15,153 bases of DNA. Origin: Pseudomonadota bacterium. GTDB taxonomy: Bacteria > Myxococcota > UBA9042 > PHBI01. The notes under the pieces were generated by a model. It was given only the letters and a program-made list of their open reading frames with translations, was not told where the DNA came from and did no database searches. Positions within the stretch are counted from its first letter, which is position 1; each line of letters opens with the position of its first letter. Positions 7,395 through 14,829 of the stretch are shown one piece after another. The stretch is taken from assembly GCA_005772945.1 (NCBI GenBank), contig SXIE01000405.1, positions 1-15,153 of the forward strand, read 5' to 3'. The translations under genes were made by a program, and so were the position numbers.

Positions 7395-10300
7395 GCCGCC
7401 ACCGGCCCTCCCGTACGCCCACCGCGTCTCGCGGCGCGTTGCGCATCGCGCTCGCCATCGCAGTGCTTTGTACACCAAGCATCTCCCGCGCCGCCGACGA
7501 GCCGCCCGATCCGATCGGCCCGACGCCCGACCGCCCCTCCCGGACGCTTCCTCCCGAAGAGGTCGCGGCTTGCGTCGGCGCTACGCTCCACCACACCGTT
7601 CTCGAAGGCTGCCGCGCCGACACCTGCGCGACCCGCCCCGCACTCCTCGCGTTGCTCGACGCCATCCCGCGCGGCCGCCCACTCGACCTCACCGACCTGG
7701 CCCGCTTCCACGCGGGCCTCGACGGCAGCCAGCTCGTGCGCGACGCGACCGTCACGTGCTTCGCACGCTCTCTCGGAGGCTGCGCCTCCGACGCCGTGCC
7801 GTCGCATGGCTCCAGCACGTGCCGCAGCGACCCGGCCGGCGACGTGCTCGTCGCGACCGTCGTCCCCGCGTCCTTCGTTCGCCAGGTGGCCATCCGCGGC
7901 AACGACCACTTCCGCGCGCACGACCTCATGAAGCGCGTCTTCCTGCGCCCCGGCACCCCGATCGCCGTCGACCCCGCGCGTCCGCTCGACAACGCGGGCA
8001 TCGCCCGCCAGGTCGAGTCCCTGCTCCGCCTCTACCGCAGCGCCGGCCTCGATCTCGCCAAGATCACACCGATCGTCACCCCGCACTCGCCGATCCACGT
8101 CGACCTCGCCTTCGTCATCGACGAGGGCCCGCGCCTGCGCGTCGACTCGGTCGACGCCAAGCACATCCACCATGGCCAGCCCGATCCCGGGGGCCTCGCC
8201 TGCCCGACCATCGAGCCGCGCCGCCTCGAGCGCCTCCTCGGCGTGGGCGCCGGCGACATCGTCACACGCACGACCGAGCGCCAGCTCCACGACAAGCTCC
8301 GCCGCGCCTTTCAAGCCGCCGGCTACGAGCGCCCCGCGCTCAGCATCGACTTCGGCGACGACCAGCGCCTCGTCGTTCGCGTCGAGACCACCCACTGTTG
8401 GCTCGTGCGCGTCTGGCAACGCAACGACGACGATCCCCGCGCCGCTGAGGCGCTCTCGTTCCGCTGGCGCGACCCCGTTCACGCCACGACCCAGCCCGAT
8501 CAGGGCACGCCCTACACCCGCTCGGAGCTGGCCGACTGGAACACCGTCCTGCCCTTTGGCGAGTCCGGCTCCTTCGACAAGACCGAAGCCACGCGCGGCC
8601 TCGACGCGATCGCGCGCACCGTCCGCGCCCAAGGTTACGCCTTTGCCGAGGTCGCCCTCGAGCACCGCGAGCTCGCGCTGCGCCCCGAGCGCCGCGGCCT
8701 CGACTCCGAGGTCACCGGCATCGTCGACTACGTCATCACGCTCAACCTCGGCCGGCGCCTCCGCGCGATCCGCTTCGAGGGCGTCCGCGCCTTCGACGAG
8801 GCCGACCTGCGCGCCACGATGCAGACCCAACCCAACGGATTCTTCAGCGGCGGCGGCGCCTTCGACGAGCTCCGCGTGATGGCCGATCTCGACGCCCTGC
8901 GACGCTTCTACCGTGAGCGCGGCTACCTCGCGATGGGCTTCCGGGACGGCGGCGCCGCCACCGATCCCGGCACCCCAGCGACCTCGCTCGCGAAGAGCGC
9001 AGAGCGCTTGCCCTCGGAGAACCTCATCCGCTCGGTGCTCTCCGAAGAAGACGAGCGCGTCACCTGGCGCTACACCCTCGGCACGCGCGGCTTCCGACTC
9101 GTCAAACACGTCGGCGATCCGGATATCGAACTCGTCCTCCGAATCGACGAAGGCCGCCCGACGACCCTCGCCGCGATCCACGTCGAGGGCGCAACGCTCG
9201 TCGACACCGCCAAGCTCGTCGCGATCACCGGCCTCACCCCCGGCCGCCCCTTTGGCGACCGCCCGCTCGCGGACGCGCTCGAGCGCCTCCACCGCCACTA
9301 CGCCCGCATCGGCCACTACCGCATGAAGGCCACGACCGCCTGCCAGCTCGGCGACGCCGCCGAGCTCGTCGCCTGCACCCCCGACAACCTCGCCCAGCAC
9401 CCGGCCATCACGCTCGAGATCGCCATCGACGAGGGCCCCGAGATCAAGGTCGGCGCGGTCGTCTGGCGCGGCGCCTACGAGACCGACCCGCACATCCTGG
9501 TCCGCGATCTCCCGAAGCGCGGCGAGCGCCTCGACCTCGACCGCGTCGACGACGCCGTCCGCAAGTTGCGCACCCTCTCCATCTTCAACTCGGTGCGCGT
9601 CGACGTCGTCGGCCTCGAGGGCGACGCCCCGAGCGACGAGGTCACGCTCGTCGTCGCCGTCGAAGAGACCCGCTATCGCTTCCTCGACTTCGCGTTTGGC
9701 CTGCGCTCGATCCAACGCGAGAACATCGGCCACCTCCCGGCCTGGTTCGCGACGCTCGCCGGCCTCTTCGTCGGCGAGACCGATCGCACCCACAGCGGCT
9801 TCGGGCGCTCTTTTCCGCTCGACATCCCGGACCTCCTCTTCACCTTCGACTTCGAGTACCTCGACCTGAACGAGGCCGGCCGCGGCAACCAGCTCCGCCT
9901 GCCCTTTTCGGCCGGCTTCTCGCTCTCGCAGTTCTTGCGCGTCGCGACCTTCGACCCGAGCTACACCTTCCCGCGCCTGCTCGACTCGCCCGTGACCCTC
10001 ACCATCCGCGGCATCGCCGAGCTCGATCGCGTCACCGATCCGCTCGACCGCCTCGAGGTCGGCGCCGAGGCCGACCTCTCCTTCCCGATCATGAAGCAGA
10101 TGCTCGCCGGCTTCACCCTGCGCCAGGGCTGGATCCAGCTCGAGCCGCCCGACGCCACCTGCGTCTTCTGCCTCAGCGCGCCGGCCTTCACATTCGGCTC
10201 CGGCCTCACCCAAGACGCCGCCGAGCAAGCCGCCGACGCCCTCGCCTGTGACGACGACTCGGACAGCGACGCCTGCGCCGACAAAGCCTTTCGCCCGCAA

Positions 10301-10978
10301 CTCACCTTCTCGTTCCACTGGCGCTGGGACACCCAAGACACGCCGCTCAACCCGCGGCGCGGCGTCGTCCTCGCAGCCTCGACCAGCTTCATCGTCGATC
10401 GCGATCGCGAGTCCTCCTCCGAGGTCTTCAACCAGTTCGTCAAGTGGGAGCTGAGCGCGCGCGGCGTGATCTCCCTCGGCGATCTCGTCATCGCGGCCTT
10501 CGCGCACTACGGCGGCGCCGTGACGCTCGGCGACCGCGACGCCTTCCTCCCCGCCAACGACCGCTTCACCCTCGGGCAGAACAACGGCCTGCGCGGCTTC
10601 ACCGACAACGGTCTCTGCCGCTACGACAAGCACGGCACGCTCGACCCGACCTGCCCCGACACCTTCGGCGGCAACGTCCTCCTCAATGGCTCGCTCGAGC
10701 TGCGCGTGCCCCTCTTCAAGCTCTGGATCTTGGGCTTCTGGGCGGGCGCTTTCTTCGACGCCGGCGCCCTCGCCGAGGACCACGCCAAGCTCTACCCCGC
10801 AAGCTTCCGCTTCGCCGCGGGCCTGGGCCTGCGCATCCTCGTCGGCGACCTTGTCCCTGTCCGCTTCGACGTCGGCTTCCCGGTCTTCGAGCGGCGCTGC
10901 CTCGCCTACACGAGCGACGGCGCGTGCGTGCGCGAGAAGCCGAGCCAATTCAACTTCGGCTTCCTCTACACATTTTGA
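7391..10978 (+). CDS. Omp85-family outer-membrane protein (TamA/BamA-like) with expanded POTRA array
   Basis: This 1195-residue protein starts at a GTG overlapping the tamB stop. A signal peptide is clear: a basic N-terminus, a hydrophobic core at about 16-30 and cleavage after Ala34 or Ala35 ('SRAAD'). A region of about 50-150 has several Cys and may be a degenerate first POTRA. It is followed by at least five POTRA-like units, with strand-turn starts near residues 160, 250, 457, 585 and 680, such as 'IRFEGVRAF' and 'AIHVEGATL', each closing on a 'V.I.EG' strand. The barrel (about 757-1195) contains the 'RWDTQDTPLNPRRG' block near 980 and the loop-6 signature 'GLRGF' near 1066. It ends in a terminal Phe after alternating aromatic residues, the classic BAM-recognised signal. 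E. coli TamA (3 POTRA, 577 aa) and BamA (5 POTRA, 810 aa) are both much shorter. Coupling to tamB favours a TamA-like role. A BamA-type role cannot be excluded. Confidence 0.9.
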   Translation: MSRHRPSRTPTASRGALRIALAIAVLCTPSISRAADEPPDPIGPTPDRPSRTLPPEEVAACVGATLHHTVLEGCRADTCATRPALLALLDAIPRGRPLDLTDLARFHAGLDGSQLVRDATVTCFARSLGGCASDAVPSHGSSTCRSDPAGDVLVATVVPASFVRQVAIRGNDHFRAHDLMKRVFLRPGTPIAVDPARPLDNAGIARQVESLLRLYRSAGLDLAKITPIVTPHSPIHVDLAFVIDEGPRLRVDSVDAKHIHHGQPDPGGLACPTIEPRRLERLLGVGAGDIVTRTTERQLHDKLRRAFQAAGYERPALSIDFGDDQRLVVRVETTHCWLVRVWQRNDDDPRAAEALSFRWRDPVHATTQPDQGTPYTRSELADWNTVLPFGESGSFDKTEATRGLDAIARTVRAQGYAFAEVALEHRELALRPERRGLDSEVTGIVDYVITLNLGRRLRAIRFEGVRAFDEADLRATMQTQPNGFFSGGGAFDELRVMADLDALRRFYRERGYLAMGFRDGGAATDPGTPATSLAKSAERLPSENLIRSVLSEEDERVTWRYTLGTRGFRLVKHVGDPDIELVLRIDEGRPTTLAAIHVEGATLVDTAKLVAITGLTPGRPFGDRPLADALERLHRHYARIGHYRMKATTACQLGDAAELVACTPDNLAQHPAITLEIAIDEGPEIKVGAVVWRGAYETDPHILVRDLPKRGERLDLDRVDDAVRKLRTLSIFNSVRVDVVGLEGDAPSDEVTLVVAVEETRYRFLDFAFGLRSIQRENIGHLPAWFATLAGLFVGETDRTHSGFGRSFPLDIPDLLFTFDFEYLDLNEAGRGNQLRLPFSAGFSLSQFLRVATFDPSYTFPRLLDSPVTLTIRGIAELDRVTDPLDRLEVGAEADLSFPIMKQMLAGFTLRQGWIQLEPPDATCVFCLSAPAFTFGSGLTQDAAEQAADALACDDDSDSDACADKAFRPQLTFSFHWRWDTQDTPLNPRRGVVLAASTSFIVDRDRESSSEVFNQFVKWELSARGVISLGDLVIAAFAHYGGAVTLGDRDAFLPANDRFTLGQNNGLRGFTDNGLCRYDKHGTLDPTCPDTFGGNVLLNGSLELRVPLFKLWILGFWAGAFFDAGALAEDHAKLYPASFRFAAGLGLRILVGDLVPVRFDVGFPVFERRCLAYTSDGACVREKPSQFNFGFLYTF

Positions 10979-10981
10979 CCA

Positions 10982-11098
10982 CTACGCCTTCTGACCACCG
11001 TGGCCCCCGAGAGCGCCGCGCACCTTGCCGGCCGCCGTCGCGCGCTTTTGCCCACTTGCATCATTGACATCGCGAATCGCGTTCGCGATATTGCCCAC
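10982..11098 (-). CDS. Doubtful small protein of 38 residues
   Basis: A minus-strand GTG at 11098 is preceded, 5 bp away, by GGAAGGGGG (complement of 11104-11112), a good Shine-Dalgarno match. The frame runs to a TAG just 4 bp beyond the end of the Omp85 gene. It encodes a Gly/Ala/Lys/Arg-rich peptide, including 'NIANAIRDVNDASGQK', that reads like soluble helical protein rather than random GC-rich frame. About 71 percent of third positions are G or C, lower than in the neighbouring genes. It overlaps the promoter-like signal and inverted repeat at 11064-11092, so the two readings compete. No family is recognised. Confidence 0.2.
   Translation of the reverse strand: MGNIANAIRDVNDASGQKRATAAGKVRGALGGHGGQKA
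11064..11092 (+). promoter_or_regulatory. Candidate sigma-70 promoter for the OmpA-like gene
   Basis: TTGACA (11064-11069) is a perfect -35 consensus. Seventeen bases later GATATT (11087-11092) matches four of six -10 positions. The spacing is ideal, and the signal sits in the 228-bp gap ahead of the + strand gene starting at 11207, giving a leader of about 108 nt. The spacer is almost entirely filled by an inverted repeat. Confidence 0.45.
11069..11089. repeat. Inverted repeat with 8-bp perfect arms, a candidate operator
   Basis: The arms ATCGCGAA (11069-11076) and TTCGCGAT (11082-11089) are exact reverse complements separated by 5 bp. Each arm also contains the shorter palindrome TCGCGA. 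The repeat lies between, and touches, the candidate -35 and -10 boxes, the classical position for a dimeric repressor site. It could instead be coincidental symmetry in GC-rich DNA or part of the small minus-strand frame. Confidence 0.5.
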
Positions 11099-11194
11099 GT
11101 CGGCCCCCTTCCGTGTCGAGCAGTCGCTCGCGGTCGTCCTCTGCCTCGCAGTCAGGACGACGCCGCGTTGCGCACCCGCTCGATGGCAGCAGCC

Positions 11195-11199
11195 AGGAG
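11195..11199 (+). promoter_or_regulatory. Shine-Dalgarno sequence that fixes the start at 11207
   Basis: AGGAG sits 7 bp before the ATG at 11207. It decides between in-frame candidates at 11000, 11183, 11207 and 11219. Residues encoded upstream of 11207 are Arg/Ala-rich and do not look coding. Confidence 0.75.
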
Positions 11200-11206
11200 C
11201 CCCCCA

Positions 11207-12406
11207 ATGGCCTTCGCCATGCAGGAACGCAAGACCACGTCGGCCGCGACCAACGTGGCCCAGACCAACAACGTGACGGCGGCCACCGACAAGAAGGCCC
11301 AGCTCCGCGGCCTCACCTTCGACGAGGGCACCAAGGCGCTGACGCCCGAGGGTGGCAAGCAGACCGACACCCCGAAACCGGACGCCAAGAACGACAAGGG
11401 ACCGCCTCCCGAGATCGTGGCGCTGGGCCTCAAGAAGGTGAACGTCGACTGCACGCTCGAGGCGTGGGCCGCGCTCAACGAGACCGAGCGCGCCGGCGTC
11501 CTGACCTTCCTCGTCGAGAAGGAGCGTCAGTGCCTGGAGCAGAAGAAGCTCAAGCGCTCCAAAGTGACCATCTCGATGGGCAAGAAGTTCGAGAGCGTCG
11601 ACGAGAAGGTCGTCGACGAGCAGAACAAGAAGGCCCAGGACAATATCGCGCTCATGAACGCCGGCAAGCCGCCGATGGGCGACAAGACGATCGGCGTCAA
11701 GGAAGGCGAGCCCCAGGTCACGGAGACCACGACCGAGAAGATCACCAAGGTCCCCATCACCGAAACCAAGCAGATGAAGGACCACTTCGACGCCGCCGGC
11801 TCGACCTTCGACAGCGCCGACTACAAGCCGGAAGACATGCAGCAGGGCGGGGTCATCGCGCTGCTCGACCAGGCCGCCGAGAAGATCAAGGAGTACCTGG
11901 CGCTCGACCCCAACGCCAAGGTCACGCTGACGGTCATCGCCAGCGAGTCGCACGTCACGAACCCCGATCAGTTCAAGGAGCCAGGCAGCCTCGCGGCCGC
12001 ACGCGCCGCCAACGGCGTCGAGCTCGCCAAGGCGCACTTCGCGGCCCTCGGGATCCCGACCGACAACCTGTCGTTCACGACCCAGAACCTGGGCGCGAAC
12101 GGGCCGAAGTGGGATCCGAAGGCCGGCATCAGCAAGCACGACCCGATGTACACCGCGCACCAGTTCGTGCGCCTCGAGGTCGCCGCCGAGGTCGAGGTCG
12201 AGAGCGACGCCACCGAGGACGTCAAGCAAACGACCACCGAAGAGACGCGCACCCAGGACGCGCAGGTCGTGAAGATGTTGGTCGACGACAAGCACCGACT
12301 CGGCGGCTTGCACCTGAACAACAAGACGTTCACGCCCAAGAAGACCAAGAAGTCGCGCTCCGGCCGGACCCGAAAGCGCAATTGGGGCAGCGTGAGCTGC
12401 CCGTAG
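11207..12406 (+). CDS. Lysine-rich protein with divergent OmpA-like domain and no signal peptide
   Basis: This is a 399-residue hydrophilic protein. Residues 1-70 are Thr/Lys/Pro-rich and include 'AQLRGLTFDEGTKALTPEG' (31-49). Residues 75-190 are charged and helical with two Cys (82 and 109). Residues about 190-328 follow the OmpA C-terminal layout: a first strand 'HFDAAGSTFDSADYKP', a long helix, a strand 'AKVTLTVIASES', 'SLAAARAANGVELAKAHFAALGIP' in the place of 'LS..RA..V...L...GI', and 'HQFVRLEVA' for 'NRRVEI'. The 'GHTD' Asp that helps bind peptidoglycan is not preserved, whereas an Arg in the last strand (322) is. A very basic tail (about 375-391) follows. There is no signal peptide, lipobox or membrane segment, so export by the usual route is not indicated. 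Its cellular role is unknown. Proteins linked to contractile injection systems sometimes carry a short motif like the 31-49 stretch, but this is a weak resemblance and no such genes are present here. Confidence 0.8.
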   Translation: MAFAMQERKTTSAATNVAQTNNVTAATDKKAQLRGLTFDEGTKALTPEGGKQTDTPKPDAKNDKGPPPEIVALGLKKVNVDCTLEAWAALNETERAGVLTFLVEKERQCLEQKKLKRSKVTISMGKKFESVDEKVVDEQNKKAQDNIALMNAGKPPMGDKTIGVKEGEPQVTETTTEKITKVPITETKQMKDHFDAAGSTFDSADYKPEDMQQGGVIALLDQAAEKIKEYLALDPNAKVTLTVIASESHVTNPDQFKEPGSLAAARAANGVELAKAHFAALGIPTDNLSFTTQNLGANGPKWDPKAGISKHDPMYTAHQFVRLEVAAEVEVESDATEDVKQTTTEETRTQDAQVVKMLVDDKHRLGGLHLNNKTFTPKKTKKSRSGRTRKRNWGSVSCP

Positions 12407-12467
12407 TCCGAGAAGAACACGGGCCCCGACGGACCCGACCGCGGCGACCGACGTCCGGCGTCCGGCG

Positions 12468-14723
12468 TCAGCGCGTCGTCGGCGCCCGCGTCCGATACAG
12501 CTTGTCGACGTACGCCACCAGCTCGAAGACGCTCGTCTTGTAGCCGAGGTCGCTGCGCGCGTCGCCCCACCTATTTGCCGCCATATCGGCGTACAAACTC
12601 CCTTTTTGGCACTCTCGCTGGAGCCGCGCGTTCGGGATCTGGCGCACCGCGCAGCTCGCCTCGTCATCGGCCTCGCAGCGGGGATCCACGCAGCCCCGAA
12701 CCCCATCACGCTCGTCACCACACGCGCACTCGCGGCCGCCGGTCTCGCGATCGACGAAGCAGCACGCGCCGTCCGGAAACACCATGATCGCTTTTGGCAA
12801 TCTGCCATCGCCCATGAAGAGTCCCGTCAGCACCGCCGCCGGTCCTAGATCATTGGCGTCCTGCCCGAGCCCATGGAGGAAGTACACCGTCGGGTAGCGC
12901 CGCGTCGCGTTCTCGGGCGCGTCGTAACCGGGCGGCACCGCGATGGTGAACCCGCGCCGCGCCGCCAGCGCCTGCGAGTAGAAGCTCGGGCTCGTGGCGA
13001 CCGGCATCGGCAGATCGTAGGTCCCGTCGACATCCGGCTCGGGCATCCGCCGAATCGCCACCGCCAGAAACGCGGCGATGCGATTGAGCGCATCGATCGA
13101 CGTCCCGACGTGCTTGCCGTCGCCGTCGTCGATCTCCTGCTGCGTCGCATTGGGATTGCCATATTCGACATACACATCACGCCCGATCGCCGCGGGCGCC
13201 AAATCCGCCGCGAACACACCCTGGGTGAAGCCGAGGGGATCGACCTCGGGCAAGAGGCTCCCCTCGCGGCCACCGAAGTCGTGGTACACGCGCGGCTCGC
13301 GTCCCCGCGCGCGCAGGGCCGCGACGATGTTGCGCGCCACGACCCCGGCATGCAGCGCATCGCGGATCCCCGCGTCGACCCAGAAATCCATCCCGGCGAG
13401 CGTCGCCTCCGACGCGCTCCGAATCTTCGTATCCGCATCGTGCGCGACCAGATTCGCAAACGCCGGCACCGCGTCCCAGACCCCGTTGCCCTCGCCCAGA
13501 TCGGGCGCCCCGCTCACGCTCGCGGACACCCCGTCGACCCCGAGGTCCGAGAACGGCTCGCCCAGCTCGTACCCATCGTTGCGCTCGGTCCCGCTCGGAT
13601 TCCCATCCCACGCATAGTCATCGTGATTCGGGTCGTCCCCGAGCCCGCCGGGCGCCCGCGCGCCCACCGCGACACATCCGCCCGCGCCGTCCTCGCGCGC
13701 GTTGTCGCAGCCATCGACCCCGACGTCCTCGAAGCGCTCCCACGGGTTGAGAAACAGGGGTTCGCCGTAGTCGCGCCGCCCGTTCGCATTGATGTCGACC
13801 GCGAGCAGCGCGCTGATCGACCGGTCGCGCGGCACCGTCACATCGAAGTCCGACGGCAAGAGTCCCGGCTGCGCGGCATGATCGATATCGCAGAGCGGGA
13901 TCACCGGATACGCGCCGACGGGGTTGTATTCGAGGTTGTAGGACAGCGCCTGGGGGATCGGCACGGGCGCCGCACAGCGCTCGGCCTCGGAGTGTGCGCG
14001 CCACCAGGCGAGGTCGACGCCGATCGGAAACAGCGGCGACAGCGGGTTCATCGGCAGCGCCAAGTTCCCGTATGCACACGAAAAATTGTCGATGATCTCG
14101 GCATAGAAGCCGCGCGTCATGGTGATCCCGTTCGTGTCGTAGTGCAGATGGTTGAACTCCTGCGCGTACTCGAGCGGCGAGTACGTCGCCCCCGGACCGC
14201 ACGTCACCGGCGGCACCGCCAGCGGGTCGTCCAGGTCGGTCCGCGCCGCGAGCTGCTCCAGCGGACAGAACCCGCGAAAGTGCAGGCGCAGCATCTGCGC
14301 CATCATGTAGGTCGAGTCGGCGTAGCCGCCGAGCGCCCCCACGACATCGAAGGTCCCCGGGTGCTCGAGCGCGATGTTGATCGCGACCGCCCCCATCGAC
14401 ATCCCGCCGATCGCGCGGAACGTCGATGCCCGCGGCGGCGTCACCTCCACGTCCGCCTGCGCATCGTCCGACACCGCATCGACCTCGGACGCGTCGGTCT
14501 CCGGGCCGCTCGCGTCGCCCCCAACGCCGGTCTCCGACCCTGCCGCCGCGTCGAACTCGTCGACCTCGACGCCCGCCATCGCATCGTTCACGTCGGTCCG
14601 CACCTCGACGGCTTCGGCCCCCTCGGCGCTGCACGCCGCGCCCGTCGCCAAAACGGCGAGACACGCGCGCACCAGCCACGGACACGAACACGCACCGAGA
14701 GAAACGGGACGATCGGATCTCAT
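12468..14723 (-). CDS. Lipoprotein esterase of the alpha/beta-hydrolase fold, apparently circularly permuted
   Basis: This 751-residue protein starts at the ATG at 14723. The frame extends upstream to 14849, but those residues are not signal-like. A basic N-terminus and hydrophobic stretch lead to 'ATGAAC', so Cys31 may be lipidated. The usual Leu at -3 is replaced by Gly. Residues 38-94 are an acidic linker. 'AIGGMSMGA' supplies the nucleophile elbow (Ser109). 'DAGIRDALH' (Asp455) and 'GKHVGTSID' (His538) fit the other triad members. 'YPTVYFLHGLGQD' (His617-Gly618) is the esterase-D/antigen-85-like oxyanion block, and the protein ends 'ELVAYVDKLYRTRAP'. That ending is the segment normally just before the nucleophile strand. 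Between Ser and Asp is an Asp/Gly-rich insert with an EF-hand-like loop (310-321), and residues 654-705 form a Cys-rich insert. The likely role is hydrolysis of a carboxylic ester at the cell surface or in the periplasm; the substrate is unknown. It converges on the OmpA-like gene with a 61-bp gap. Confidence 0.85.
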   Translation of the reverse strand: MRSDRPVSLGACSCPWLVRACLAVLATGAACSAEGAEAVEVRTDVNDAMAGVEVDEFDAAAGSETGVGGDASGPETDASEVDAVSDDAQADVEVTPPRASTFRAIGGMSMGAVAINIALEHPGTFDVVGALGGYADSTYMMAQMLRLHFRGFCPLEQLAARTDLDDPLAVPPVTCGPGATYSPLEYAQEFNHLHYDTNGITMTRGFYAEIIDNFSCAYGNLALPMNPLSPLFPIGVDLAWWRAHSEAERCAAPVPIPQALSYNLEYNPVGAYPVIPLCDIDHAAQPGLLPSDFDVTVPRDRSISALLAVDINANGRRDYGEPLFLNPWERFEDVGVDGCDNAREDGAGGCVAVGARAPGGLGDDPNHDDYAWDGNPSGTERNDGYELGEPFSDLGVDGVSASVSGAPDLGEGNGVWDAVPAFANLVAHDADTKIRSASEATLAGMDFWVDAGIRDALHAGVVARNIVAALRARGREPRVYHDFGGREGSLLPEVDPLGFTQGVFAADLAPAAIGRDVYVEYGNPNATQQEIDDGDGKHVGTSIDALNRIAAFLAVAIRRMPEPDVDGTYDLPMPVATSPSFYSQALAARRGFTIAVPPGYDAPENATRRYPTVYFLHGLGQDANDLGPAAVLTGLFMGDGRLPKAIMVFPDGACCFVDRETGGRECACGDERDGVRGCVDPRCEADDEASCAVRQIPNARLQRECQKGSLYADMAANRWGDARSDLGYKTSVFELVAYVDKLYRTRAPTTR

Positions 14724-14829
14724 CGACTCGATCTGATAGCAGTCGCAGCGCCCCGGGTCACCAGGAACGTGGCGCCGATCCCGATAGACCGGTCGCGAAA
14801 GCGCATGGTAGCGTGTCCGCCGGAACACC
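14724..14829. other. Divergent intergenic region between the esterase and the right-edge gene
   Basis: These 106 bp must hold the promoters of both outward-facing genes. I see no strong -35/-10 pair on either strand. The best + strand Shine-Dalgarno is GGAA at 14822-14825, 4 bp before the ATG at 14830. A TAG at 14809-14811 closes that frame upstream and so limits where it can start. Confidence 0.6.

Noticed and set aside
7373..10948. Very long open frame on the minus strand opposite the Omp85 gene
   Set aside because: It is a shadow of the GC-rich codon pattern. Its translation is a monotonous Ala/Glu/Gly/Val/Arg mix without domains, whereas the + strand gives a signal peptide, POTRA units and a barrel.
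11000..11206. In-frame N-terminal extension of the OmpA-like protein
   Set aside because: The upstream residues are Arg/Ala-rich and non-conserved in character, and AGGAG points to the ATG at 11207. The promoter-like signal also lies inside the extension.
11207..12406. Firm assignment to a contractile injection system
   Set aside because: Only a loose resemblance of a short N-terminal motif. No sheath, tube, baseplate or ATPase gene is present in the window.
12407..12467. Bidirectional terminator between the convergent genes
   Set aside because: Only 4-5 bp GC stems can be drawn and no T-run follows on either strand. A GTCCGGC direct repeat is present but short.
11099..12808. Long minus-strand frame running through the OmpA-like gene
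   Set aside because: Leu/Val/Gly/Arg-rich translation without domains, antisense to a convincing gene with its own ribosome site. Only the short last part (10982-11098) was kept, as a doubtful small frame.
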